DNA of 64,000 bases from Cymodocea nodosa (Eukaryota > Streptophyta > Magnoliopsida > Alismatales > Cymodoceaceae), in the NCBI GenBank assembly GCA_036874045.1, contig CM072335.1, positions 12,606,001 through 12,670,000 on the forward strand, given 5' to 3'. Below, one piece after another: positions 12,432 through 24,189 of this stretch. The notes under the pieces are model-generated. The model was not told the origin of the DNA, did not search any database, and saw nothing but the letters and a program-made list of their open reading frames with translations. The number at the start of each line of letters is the position of its first letter. Within the stretch, counting starts at the first letter, position 1. Made by a program: the position numbers and the translations under genes.

Positions 12432-13321
12432 TGTTTAGAATGAAAAAGTGCATAATATTAACGGTTGATGCCAGTATGCTGAAGAGGAGATCATCTTACA
12501 ATTCTAAACTCACGATTCTATAGGGAGAGGAGACAGGATTGTAAGTGGTTAAATTTTCAGTAGTGTAATCGCATCACATGTAGTGACGAAAGTTTTTACT
12601 GTTAATAGAGATTACTTTTACATTTCACCTTTTGCCCATTTTCATGACCATATCAAAACAAAAATACCAAAAAACAACTTATTTGTGTTTATAGTTAGTA
12701 TTTAAGTGTTGTATTGTTTGTTTTGTATCGTGATTAATGTTATCATTGTCAGTATTGTGAATGTTTCATGTTTGCTTGATTCAGAAAATAGAAAATAGTT
12801 TTACAGTTTACTAAAATTGAATCGTTGCTAAAACTTAAAGATTTTAATGGTTACTATTTGAAATATCTGAATGTTAGTATTGTTGAATGATAAATCTAAT
12901 ATTAGCTAGCATTAAAGAGCTTAATTGATGTTATTTATAATCTGTTGAACCGCTCAATGGTTGGCCGAATTCCTCTGTAAATAATAGTATTAAACTAGAA
13001 AGATAGCTTTGTTGAGTTAATTCAATTCCACGAGGTTAGTTCGTTGAGTTAGCTATAATTCAATGGAGTGCTTAATGAATATATAAATTTCATTATTAAA
13101 AATGGAACAATACATAATTCTTACTCAATTCTTTGTGGGATCGACCTGTACTTGCACACAAATACAATATACACTGTGCACTTGCAGTTAAAATACAAAT
13201 TAGAATTTTTATTCTAATTTGTGTGAAAGGTTGTCTCTTTACTTCTAAAAAGGAATTATTGATATTAGCAAGTTTAAGATCCGCCTAATAAACAGAAGTT
13301 AGCAAATCAATACAAGTTTTC
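12432..13321 (+). repeat. LTR A (Athila-like), shortened copy, plus strand
   Basis: Begins TGTTTAGAATGAAAAAGTGC like the copies at 13439 and 18751 and is followed at 13322 by a primer-binding-site relic. It is shorter than 13439-15300 but shares its second half, including the AGGAGATCATCTT and GGTTGGCCGAATTCCTCTG stretches. Confidence 0.7.
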
Positions 13322-13341
13322 TAGTGTCGTTACCGGGGAAT
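13322..13341 (+). promoter_or_regulatory. Relic primer-binding site (tRNA-Asp type)
   Basis: TAGTGTCGTTACCGGGGAAT resembles the tRNA-Asp primer site TGGCGCCGTTGCCGGGGATT of Athila elements. It lies directly after the LTR and is followed by about 100 bases of leader that match the inverse of 8420-8520. Confidence 0.6.
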
Positions 13342-13438
13342 TGAGTAGCTAAGCAACTATAAGTGCTGTTTTGTTTTAATAGCAAGAGGGGTATTGTGTG
13401 TTTTCTTCTATAATTGAGAATATGGCATATGCTTATTG

Positions 13439-15300
13439 TTTAGAATGAAAAAGTGCATATTATTAACGGTTAAATGATGGTTAATTACATAATATTTAGC
13501 TTATCATATGAGAATTAAGCCATTATGTTATAATTGCACTGTTATATGCTTTAATTGAAGAATCTGCTTAATTTTGGGGAATTAACGTTAATTTAGTATA
13601 TTTATGAACTGTCGGTAAGTTGTAGGCTGTGAAATTCTTAAGTATCCGAATTTTCTGATATTTCGGATAGTTATGTTTAAATTGCCGAACAATTATGTTT
13701 AGAGAGAATATTTTATTATTTCCAGATGTACACGTGTCGAAACCAGAATGAATGTCTTAAGTGAATTTTCGGTGAGTTAGCTGTAACTATCCGAAAATGC
13801 TTCTAAGCATCGGATAGTTAGACCTGTAACTCTCCGAAATGTTATTTTATGTTTAAACTGCTGCTGACACATGTCGAGAGCTGGTAGATTTACTTAAGTT
13901 ATAACTCGTTAAGTTAGCATAACTGTACGCATTGAGTTACATGAATATATACTAAGGTAACGCGTTAGGTTAGCGGCTTATTTCTTTATTGCATGTATTT
14001 TATAGTTATTTTCTAAAATGCCACTGTAGCAGTTGCAGGAACAGACAGTTGGAAGGAAAAACCACGTTTGCACGTATCACGCAGGAATTCAATCGCATAG
14101 GGAGAAAGAAATCATCGCCGTTGATCTAAAGGAAGGAAATCCAACCGACCATTCAAGCAGAAGCAATTACTACTGAAGAAATATAAAAGAAAAGAAGAAA
14201 AAAGAAGAAGTGTGTGTGATCGATGGGCGGCTAGTGTATACAGAGGAGGAGCACCGAGCTTTCTACAGAAAGTATCAGCGATTCTCCGAAGTATCACACC
14301 AACCATCGTATCACCACCATAATCACCAATCATCGGAGGTCTGTGAGGATACTTGCCAGATGTCGGGTCGATTCTAAGCCAAACATAGTGCCTGACAACC
14401 ACTATGAGGAGTGATCGTGTCGCAGGAAGGGAAGCCATTTTCACCAAGCGCCGACTCATATTTCAGGAGATCGTAAAGCTTTTAGCCTTGGCTTCGGGTT
14501 AATGCCTGTATGCTGAAGAGGAGATCATCTTGCAATTCTGGACTCGGGATTCTATAGGGAGAGGAGACAGAATTGTAAGTGGTTTAATTTTCAATGGTGT
14601 AATTGCGTTGCAAGTAGTGTCGGAAGTATTTACTGTCAAGTGAGATTACTTTACATTTCACCTTTCGCCCATTTCCATGTTCACATCAAAACAAAAATAC
14701 CAAAAACAATTTATCTTTGTTTGTATGTTGTATTTGAGTGTTGTATTGTTTGTGTTGTATCGTAATTAATGTTATCTGTATCAGTTTTATGATTATTTTA
14801 TGTTAGTTTTAATTTTATGGTTTACTGAAATTGGTTCGTACAAAAACTTAAAGATTTTAATGGTGACTGTTTGAATCATCTGAATGTTAGTATTGCTTAA
14901 TGATAAATCCAATGTTAACTAGCATTAAAAAGCTTAATTGATGTTATTTACAATCTGTGGAATCGCCCAATGGTTGGCCGAATTCCTCTGTAAATAGCAA
15001 TATTATAAAGAAGAGACAGGCTTGTGGAGTTAACTTAAGTCCACGAGGATAGTCCGTTGAGTTATCCATAACTCAACGAACTTAGTCCGTTGAGTTAACT
15101 GTAACTCAACGGAGTGCATATTGAATATAAATTTGAATTCTTCACAATCAAACATTTCTTAAATTCGTCAGCAATTCACTGTGGGATCGACCTGTACTTG
15201 CACACTAATACAATAGATACTGTGCACTTGCAGTTAAAGTACAAATTGGAATTAATATCTAAATTGTATTAAAGGTTGTTTGTTTACTTCTAAAAGAAAG
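13439..15300 (+). repeat. LTR A (Athila-like), near full-length copy, plus strand
   Basis: Starts TGTTTAGAATGAAAAAGTGC, exactly where the leader of the preceding copy breaks off, so it is a nested or recombinant insertion. The first half carries CGGATAGTTA/TAACTCTCCGA units. The second half carries two consecutive GAGTTA/TAACTC hairpins at 15053-15113. Its end abuts gag sequence at about 15312. Confidence 0.7.
15053..15113. repeat. Tandem pair of GAGTTA/TAACTC hairpins
   Basis: TCCGTTGAGTTA (15053-15064), 4-base spacer, TAACTCAACGAA (15069-15080), then TCCGTTGAGTTA (15086-15097), 4-base spacer, TAACTCAACGGA (15102-15113). The second has a perfect 12-bp stem and the first 11 of 12. The arms include CAACGG, the core of plant MSA/Myb sites; that functional reading is inference. 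Confidence 0.85.
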
Positions 15301-15311
15301 AATAGCCATAA

Positions 15312-16440
15312 AGATATCCTGAATTAATTGATGAACCTTCATGTATTCGATTGCCAAACTTTGAGGGAGATAGGTTTGAACTGAAATCTAATTATATTAG
15401 TCAATTGCCACATTTTCATGGATTAGAAAGAGAGGATGTCTATTATTTCCTTAGAGAATTTAACGAAGTTTGTCAAATGATGAGAATGTCGAACATGAGT
15501 ATAGATGCTATTAAACTTAGATATATCCTTTTTGCTTTAAAAGATACAGCTAAGAGATGGTTATATACTTTATCGCCTGATTCAATTTCTACATGGACTG
15601 AATTTTGCTCTATTTTTCTGGAAAAATACTATCCAACACATCAAACGATTAAAAAGAAGAAAGAAATATTAATGTGTAGCCAAAAACAGGGTGAATCATT
15701 CTGGAAATATTTTGAAAGATTTAAAGATTTACTGACTCAATGTCCACATCATGCAATGAGTAAAGCACAATTAATAGGCATAATTTATGAAGGCATAGAT
15801 GTTTCAACGAAATCTTTATTAGAATCTACTTGTCAAAATGGATTTTTAAAATTATGTAGTGAAGAAGCATGGGCATATTTAGAAAATTTTGCAAAAAGAA
15901 CTACACAGTGGGAAAATTCGGCTGAAGCTATTGCAGATAAAAAATTATTGCCAAGAGGAATGCATGAAATAGATTCCAATACTATGCTTGAGGTGAAATT
16001 AAATGAATTAACAAAGAAAATAGAAGAGTTATCATTAAATCAAAAGCTAGCAGAAAAGAATACAAACATAAATGACTTAGATATTATTTATGCTAGAAAC
16101 CAGAGAGATAACTTGGGAAATTCTTATAATCCTAATTGGAGAAATCACCCGAATTTATCTTAGAGAAACAACAATTTCCAGGGAGGAGAAAATATAAATG
16201 AGAAGAACATAAGTTATGAAGTATTAATTGAACAAGGAGCTAGAATAAAGAAATTAGAAAAGATAATCCAACAAGTAAACAATCGTCTAGAATTTATATT
16301 TGGAAATGCTGTAATTCAAAATCAGAATAGAAATATATCACTTAGACAGAAGGAACCAATGGAAGTTAGACCTACTGGAGGATTGCCAATACAAGCTATA
16401 CCTAATCCTGTCAATAGAACGGTTAATGAAATTTAATCTT
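15312..16440 (+). pseudogene. gag of Athila-like Gypsy element, copy 1
   Basis: The plus-strand frame from 15351 to 16163 gives the Retrotrans_gag pattern: FHGLEREDVYYFLREFNEVC, FALKDTAKRWLYTLSPDS, W-TEFCSIFLEKYYP, GESFWKYFERFKDLLTQCPH, and a C-terminal Lys/Glu-rich helix. It matches copy 2 at 24190-25490 closely. It is joined upstream directly to LTR A. Remnant; no protease follows. Confidence 0.75.
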
Positions 16441-16479
16441 GTTTTAAATAACATAAAAAAGGTATTATTACAAAAGTTA

Positions 16480-17044
16480 ATACATACCTTAAAATAAGGA
16501 TAGACATCATTATTTGCATTATCTACAATTCGACTTAGTGTTGAGAATGAAGGTCATGCTATAAGTACATGATTTAAACAAAATATAGCATTTAATACTT
16601 CATTAAAGTATTTGCTAACACTCTAACTTGAATGACTAAATCGCTCAATTGTTACTTTGTACCTTTGATTTTACCCTATTGTGACGAGGAACATAGCAAA
16701 TTTTTCCTCTACATTGATGTTGTTAGTATTAGCAATAACTCATTCATTTCTCATTAAAGTACAAAATCTTTTAAACACACTTTGACTCATTCTATAAATC
16801 TTTGAACAATTGTAAACTTGATGTGGTTGAGAAGGATCTAGTAATCTCTTGATATAATCTGCACCTTCACTATATATACAACTTGTGTTATTGTAAAGTA
16901 ATGGTGACATGCTATTTCTGTTAAAATTGTCCATGTTGCAAATAGATGCTTTCGCCTTCTTCTATCCACTTCTTCTTCATCTTGTAAGAATGAAAGTGCA
17001 TTATTAACCATAACAGTAAACATGTCACTAGGAATCATCCTCAT
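16480..17044 (-). pseudogene. PIF/Harbinger transposase N-terminal remnant
   Basis: The minus strand carries words of the HARBI1-like N-terminal region: YIKRLLDPSQPHQVYNCSKI, YRMSQSVFKRFCTLMRNE (16740-16934), then VEEKFAMFL, KVTIERFSHSS, SVSKYFNEVLNAI and NDVYPYFK (about 16490-16735). The upstream frame (16838-17044) adds FLQDEEEVDRRRRKH. Family proteins continue with a CIGALDGTH-like DDE start after YPYFK; here a GTATGT donor-like word and then unrelated sequence follow. Stops interrupt the frame after MRNE, after MFLVTIG and after FSHSS, so it is dead. The DDE catalytic part is absent. Confidence 0.6.
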
Positions 17045-17076
17045 TTACAATATAACAAGAACATTAAGAATTTATC

Positions 17077-17330
17077 ATTTTACATTTCAATATATAAAAG
17101 ACATTCAACATTTCTAAGAAAATAAAAGGCATTCCACATTTCAAAAATCAAAAGACATTCCTCAAAATATAAAAGCATTCGACATTTGAAAATGTAAAAG
17201 ACATTCCTCAAAATATAAAATCATTCGACATTTGAAAATGTAAAAGACATTCCACATTTAATAATGATAAGTCATTCCACATTTCAATATAGAATATCCA
17301 TTGTACATTTCAAAATATATGGCCTTTCAC
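17077..17330. repeat. Minisatellite with AAAAGACATTCnACATTTn units
   Basis: About eight to nine imperfect units of 25 to 35 bases with the theme AAAAGACATTCCACATTT or TCAAAATATAAAAGCATTC. It lies between the Harbinger remnant and the SIRE-like LTR. The following 17330-17470 shows no clear feature. Confidence 0.7.
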
Positions 17331-17471
17331 AAGAAGATTTCATCCACAAGAGACTTCAGCCATAAAAGATCACATCCACAAAAATACTTCATAAGCACAA
17401 CAAGTTAAAGATTAGACAAAAAGTGAATTAATCCATAAGAGATTTCATTCATTGTAACCACATGCACACTT

Positions 17472-18750
17472 CTATAGGATCATATGGCTACACAAGAGAG
17501 GGGTGAATTGTGTTTTTCAACATTTTCGATTATAATTGAAACTTTAAAACTCAAAAACAAGTCGAGACATTGTTTTCATAAAATCATTTTTATTTAAGGT
17601 TTCAATTACAATATACAATTCAATTCTCCTCAGAAATTGTAGATGCAATTATATATCGATACCATGTTTCATCTATACAATTTTATAACTACAAATAGAG
17701 AAAACTAATTTACAGAATTTAAAACATTTCTCCCTGTTTGAGATCTTTCTTCTTCTTCTTCTCTTTCTTCTTCAACAATTCTTTAGTGACAAATATCTAG
17801 TCTTTCTCTACTTCATCGAATTTGATTTCTTCTAATACTTCAAATCTTCAATGATATAAATCTAACCTTTTCTGCTTCATTGAATTTTCTTCCATTTGAT
17901 ACTTCAAATCTTCAATGACATAAATCTCACCTTTTTCTACTTCATTGAATTTTCTTCCACCTGATAGTTCAAATCTTCAGTGACATAAATGTCACCTTTT
18001 TCTACTTCACTGAATTTTCTTCCATCTGAGAGCTTTTCCCCGAAGATGTGTTTTTGATACCTGAAAAGATTTTTTGTTTGGTGTGCAAGGATAACTGATC
18101 AACGAGAATTCTATGTATTTTATACTGTATCTTCATTTCATGCATATCTTTCACGTTTAATTACTATCAGTCTTCCACTTCTTCACGTCTTTTCTTTTTC
18201 CTTCATTGAAATACATACATTCTGACCCACGTTTACATTTTGAATTTTCTTTAATCATCAATCCTAGATCTCTGACAAATTTCCTGCAAAATAAACTTTC
18301 TCATCCAAAATCTTTCATCAAGTGTAATAAAAAGTCATTACTTTAATGTTAACTAAACGAGTAAAACAAGTAGATATATAACTTAACGAGTTACTCATGT
18401 GCCAACTCACGTGATAAGTACTATAGTTAACTCAATGAACTAAGTCCGTGGTGTTATGTTAACTCAACGAACCATCTCCATGGTATTACGATAACTCAAA
18501 GAACCATCTCCGTTATGTTACAGATAACTTAACAAACTAGTAATAAACAAATGTTTTTATAATAAGAATTTTACCACGTGCAAAAATAATAACTTAAGTT
18601 TTTAACGCTAACCTAATGCATTGCCTTAGTGTTCAATATAGCAACTCAACGCGTTTAGTTATCTTAACTTAACGAGTTAAACATGTGCACCTCACGTGAT
18701 ACAATATAACATTTGTAACTTATAATTTCACCACGTGTACAACACTAATG
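17472..18750 (-). repeat. LTR B (SIRE-like Copia), minus strand, partial
   Basis: Starts TATAGGATCATATGGCTACA, the inverse of the end of 19826-21270, and runs to about the inverse of 20240, where it meets LTR A at 18751. A GGGGTGAATTG word near the end and a TTTTGATGATG start (in the full copies) are typical of SIRE/Maximus-type Copia LTRs; the clade call is inference. Confidence 0.6.
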
Positions 18751-19825
18751 TTTAGAATGAAAAAGTGCATATTATTAACGGTTAAATGATGGTTAATTGT
18801 ATAATATTTAGCTTATCATATGAGAATTAAACCATTATGTTATAATTGCACTATTATATGCTTTAATTGAAGAATCTACTTAATTTGGGGGAATTAATGT
18901 TAATTTAGTACATTTCTGAACTGTTGGTAAGTTGTAGGCTATGAAATTCTTAAGTATCTGAATTTTTTGATATTTCGAACGGTTATGTTTAACATACCAA
19001 ACATATTCGGACAGTTATGTCTAACAGACCGAATATGTATCGGATAGTTATGTTTAAATTGCCGAACAGTTACGTTGAGAGAATAGTTTATTATTTCCTG
19101 AGGTACACGTGTCGAAACCATAATGCATGACTTAAGTGAACTTTCGGTGAGTTATCTATAACTATCCGAAATTGCAGTTAGGCATCGGATAGTTAGCTCT
19201 GTAACTCTCCGAAATATCTTTTTATTTATAAAATAGCTGAGGACACGTGTCATGTTATAGGGAAAGTGATTTAAGTGGATTTTTGGTGAGTTATCTGTAA
19301 TTATCCGAAATGCATCTGAGCATCGGATAGTTAGCTACGTAACTCTCCGAAATGTTATTTTATGATTAAAACTGTTGCTGACACATGTCGAGATCTGGTA
19401 GATTTACTTAAGTTATATATCGGTGAGTTATCTATAACTATTCAAAATACACTTGAGCATCGAATAGTTAAGTTTATAAGTATCCGAAATGCACCTGAGC
19501 ATCGGATAGTTAGATTTATGCACGTGTTGAATTTAAATGCTTTAGAATCACGTGAGATACACATGTTTAACTTGTTAAGTTAGCATAACTCTACGCATTG
19601 AGTTACATGAATATACACTAAGGTAACACATTATGTTAGCGGCTTATTTCTTTATTGCATGTATTTTATAGTTAAATCTATTTTCCAAAATACCACTGTA
19701 GCGGTTGCAGGAACAGACAGTTGGAAGAGAAAAACCACGTTTGCACGTATCGCGTAGGGAAAGAAATCATCGTCGTTGATACGAATGAAGTAAATCCAAC
19801 CGACCATTCAAGTAGAAGCAGTTAC
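18751..19825 (+). repeat. LTR A (Athila-like), 5' part, plus strand
   Basis: Begins TGTTTAGAATGAAAAAGTGC and follows 13439-14175 closely, then stops where LTR B begins with TGTTGAG at 19826. It is flanked on both sides by LTR B copies in opposite orientation. Confidence 0.7.
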
Positions 19826-21270
19826 TGTTGAGTATTTTTGTTTTGATGATGTGTGCTGAATGAAAATAATCATATTTGCTCAATTACTATTGCTTGTGAA
19901 AAGAAATTAAAATCATCAATTAATACAAAAAACGTTTACTGATATAAATACTTGTCTGTATTGGATCTGAAGTTAATAACTAGTCGTTTCGTTGCATTAA
20001 TTTCTCATTTAGCTAAACGTTAAGTTAACGTGTGTTTTTATTGAAAAGCATGATATGTTTTAATGTTATATCTTTTGTATCATGAACAATGCACGTTTAG
20101 ACAACTCGTTAAGTTAGAGTTTTGTTTGTATAGAGGTCACGTGAGAACTCGTTAAGTTAGAGGCTTAAAGGTTAAAATAGGTCACGTGATAACTAGTTAA
20201 GTTAGTGAGTAAAAGAAGAGACGAACTCGTTAAGTTAGTGTTATACACGTGGTGAAATTATAAGTTACGAATGTTGTATTGTATCACGTGAGGTGCACAT
20301 GTTTAACTCGTTAAGTTAACATAACTAAACGCGTTGGGTTGCTATATTGAACACTAAGGCAACGCGTTAGGTTAACGTTATAAACTTAACTTGTTATTTT
20401 TGCACGTGGTAAAATTCTTATTATAAAAACATTTGTTTATTAGTAGTTCGTTGAGTTATCATAACACAACGGAGATGGTTCGTTGAGTTATCATAACACC
20501 ACGGACATAGTTCGTTGAGTTAGCTACAGTACTTGTCACGTGAAATGGCACATGAGGAACTCGTTAAGTTAGAAACGTTAAGTTATATATATCCTTGTGT
20601 TACTCGTTTAGTTAACATTAAAGTAACGACTTCTTATTACACTGATGAAAAACTTTTGGATGAGAAAGTTTATTTTGCAGGAAATTTTTCAAAGATCCAG
20701 GACTGATGATTAAAGAAAATTCGAAATATAAACGTGGGTTAGAACGTGTGTGTTTCGATGAAGGAAAAAGAAAAGACATGGAGAAGTGGAAAACTGGTGG
20801 TGGTTAAACGTGAAGGATATGCATGAAATGAATATACAGTATAAAAGGCATAGAATTCTCGTTGATCAATTTATCCTTGCACACAAAACGAAAAATCTTT
20901 TCAATGATCAAACCATCCCTGCACACCAAAAGAAAAATCTTTTTCAGGGATCAAAAACACCTTCTCAGGGAAAATCTCTCAAGTGGAAGAAAGTTCAGTG
21001 AAGCATAAAAGGGTAAGATTTTCGTCACTGAAGTGGAAAATCTGTTTGTAGTTATGAAATTGTTTAGATGATACATGGTATCGAAATATAATTGCGTCTA
21101 CAATTTCTGAGGAGAATTGAATTGTATATTGTAATTGAAACCTTGAATAAAAATGATTTTATGAAAACAATGTCTCGACTTGTTTTTGAGTTTTAAAGTT
21201 TCAATTATATTTCAGAAAATATTAAAAATACACAATTCACCCCCCTCTTGTGTAGCCATACGATCCTACA
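19826..21270 (+). repeat. LTR B (SIRE-like Copia), plus strand
   Basis: 1445 bp from TGTTGAGTATTTTTG to CGATCCTACA. It contains several CACGTG boxes and a dense run of TTCGTTGAGTTA / AACTCGTTAAGTTA units (20100-20580). The five flanking bases on each side differ (GTTAC and AAGAG), so it is not a simple solo LTR in one target. Other copies are at 17472-18750 and 59537-61474. Confidence 0.65.
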
Positions 21271-23159
21271 AAGAGGTAACTACAGAATAAGAGGAACCAA
21301 CTGCTGAAAGACCTGTTCCTAAGGAACAGCAGCCAGGACCTTCAGTTCCACCACCAAGGCCGTTGGAACGAGAAGTAATTTTGGGGCCTTCTACTAAAGA
21401 AGAAAGAAGAGAATTTCAAGAACTAGTTCAAATAGGAAAAGACCAAGGAGAACTAGAAGAATTGGCAATAGCTATAGCACATTTGGTGTTTGATGCACGG
21501 TGCAAAAAGAGGGCTGCAGAAAAGTTGAAAGTCCAATATAAAATCAAAGTGGAATAGCATCGTGAAGCTACTGCTAGACCTGCTGCAAAAGGAGATGAAG
21601 TTGGTGCTTCGAGACTAGTAATTATGGAAAGAGTTAAATAGGAAGAGCCAGTACTTGTAGCTCAAAGGCCTGTAGAGTTTATTTTTGTGGATTTAATCTC
21701 AAATGAGGAAGAGGAAGATCAAGCACAATTAATTAGAAAAATGAAAGGAAAAGAGATAGTACAATTAATATCAAGAGGAGATTAAATCTGAAAGACAAAT
21801 GTTAGTAGGGCTTGTAGAGCCAAATTTTGTAAACCTACTATCCGATTCTGAAGAGGAGTAGGAGTAGTAGTAGCAAGAGCATAGAGAAGAAGAAAAACAG
21901 GCTAAAACTAATCTACAGCTTGTACAAATAGAAGAAATAAAAATTAGGGCAGAAGCTGATTTGCTTGGAATCCATCCCAATCTGCCACAGAATCAGAAAG
22001 AATAGTGACAATGTAGATTGGTAGTCAGGAGGAAGAAGAAAGAACAGAAACTAAACAAGAAGCTGAACAAGAGCAGATGGAACAAGAAAGGAATGACTCG
22101 ATAGATTCCACTAAAGAGGGAGAAACTCTTCAGCAAATTTTATAAAGGATGCAAGAAAGAAGAGTGGAGAGTTCTACCGACTCACTACCATAGATAGAAG
22201 TAGAAGAAAATATTCAGGAATCCCCAAAGCATTTTCAATCTATCTAAGTTCAGCATATGGAAGAGGAAGTTCAAGAACAAACCCCTCTAGAGCAACAAAT
22301 TCACATTCCTAACCTGACTAAAACAAAAGTTCTAAATGAAGTACACTTTTGGAGTCAGGAAGCTTATAATAAATACCAAGAGATAAGGGGTTGTGATATC
22401 ATTTACAGTAGACCAGTAAATTGAGACAGAATGCAAGAAATTAAGGATTTATTTGAGTTCCAATGTCTACTATAGTTTATTTCTCAACAAAGAGGGCATG
22501 CAGTATATGAGAATCTAGTGTCCTACTTTTATGCAAACTTAAGAGAAGGAGAAGGAGGATTAATTTCCAACGTGGAGGAAGCTGATGTACTGATAACACC
22601 AGAGCTTTTCCACAACATTCTTGGATTGAAGAATGAAGGACTAGAAATTCTGGAAAGCACAACTGCAGTCGAGTGAATAGAACAGACCATAAAGGATTAT
22701 TTAACTATCAATCCTGGTGTGCCGTTATTAAATAGACTAAAGCAATTAAATGGTAAAGCACACATGATAGCTAACATTCTCATTAAAAATGTCTACCAAC
22801 GACAAGGCCATGATATAGAACTGAGTCAATTTGTCAAATGAGCCACATATGCAGTTGTAAACAGAATTCAGATAAATTGGTCTACAGTTTTTATCTCCAA
22901 GTTGAGAACAATGAAGAAAAAATTATTTTATGAAGATCTGATTCCACTACTGATGGTGGACTATATCGATTTCACTAAATAGGCATCCAAAAGGATAAGA
23001 TCAAGAACTATTCTAGTGAAAGAGTACAAAAATTATGCTGCTGCAGAGATTGCTGAACCTTCTGGAGGAGTTACAAGAGCTGTAGAAAGGATTAACCAAT
23101 TAGAGCAACAATTAGAAAAACTCCAAAAGGAAGTAGATGAACTTAGGAAGAGAGATTAA
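21271..23159 (+). pseudogene. Extra ORF of Athila-like element, plus-strand copy
   Basis: Homologue of 1558-3880. It has a Pro-rich start, an acidic Glu-rich middle (21600-22330), the VYENLVSYFYANLREGEGG and GLKNEG block (about 22500-22640), and the same C-terminal coiled coil INQLEQQLEKLQKEVDELRK ending at 23157. The role is unknown. Broken; fossil. Confidence 0.6.
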
Positions 23160-24189
23160 ATTGTATTGTTCGTCTACTTGTACTTATATTTGTATGAAAG
23201 ATATCTGACTGAATGTAATGTAAAACTATTCATACTAATGAATGTATATTTTTTTTAGATATTGTTACATGTGTGTTTGTGAATGATTGATATAATTGAT
23301 GAATTATCTTGAATATTAAATAACTGTTTGAACATTATGCAATCTGCTGGATGACAAGATTAAATGCATGGTAATGGATTAATGCTTGAAAATATCTGCA
23401 TGTTGCAAAGTAAAATATAAATTCTACATAACATGAAATAAACTGCAAGTTAAATATTTATATAATGTTCAGATGTAAATGAGTTTTAATTAGAATGCTG
23501 CATTAATGACATGTATTTAACTTTAATTAAGTTAACAGAATGCAAGAGAGAAGAAAAGTATAGAAGTTAATACGAGGAGTAAACTTAGAGGTTGCTAAGT
23601 GTTAACTCAATGAAGTAAGTCCATTGAATTAACCTTAACTCCACAATGTCAATAATATATTATAAGGTCACTCTGTTGAGTTATTTGTAACTCAACGAAG
23701 TTAGTCCGTGGAGTTAACAGTAGTAACTGAAGCTAGTCCGTTGAGTTAACTATAACTCAACGAGGTTAGTTCGTGGATTAAGCTAAACGGTTATTCTTTT
23801 AGCCACAAACGAAACATTGTGGGTTTAGCGGTTACTAAAATTTGAAATTAGAAGTGGCACACGTATCCATAAAAATAGGAACCACATTACACGCTACAAG
23901 ACACGTTCTTGCAACGAGATTCATTTGCTTTATAGACATGCATTATAACATAGAACAGAATGTTATTTACAAGTTACCAGCATTTGAGAAAAGAAAATTC
24001 GTTGGGGAACTAGAAGGAGAAGCAGCTGATTCAACTTCATCCGTCAACAACTATTTACTAAATATAAAGCTTCAAACTAGTACATAATTAATATTCTGTT
24101 ATTTTATTTTCTGTTAAGAGTTTATGAGCACATGGATTCATTCTCCTAGCACTAAACGATTAGTAAAAACACTTACACAGGATTATTCA
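23160..24189. other. Non-coding stretch between extra ORF and gag, with hairpin units
   Basis: No convincing gene. 23160-23500 matches the inverse of about 1200-1555 and is the 3' flank of the extra ORF. 23595-23790 repeats GTTAACTCAA and GAGTTAACTATAACTC units, including a TCCGTTGAGTTA-ACTA-TAACTCAACGAG hairpin near 23740. An 81-codon open frame at 23842-24087 has no family resemblance that I can see. Confidence 0.4.

Noticed and set aside
23842-24087. 81-codon plus-strand ORF between extra ORF and gag
   Set aside because: No recognisable family and no homologous frame in the other Athila-like copy; kept only as part of the non-coding stretch.
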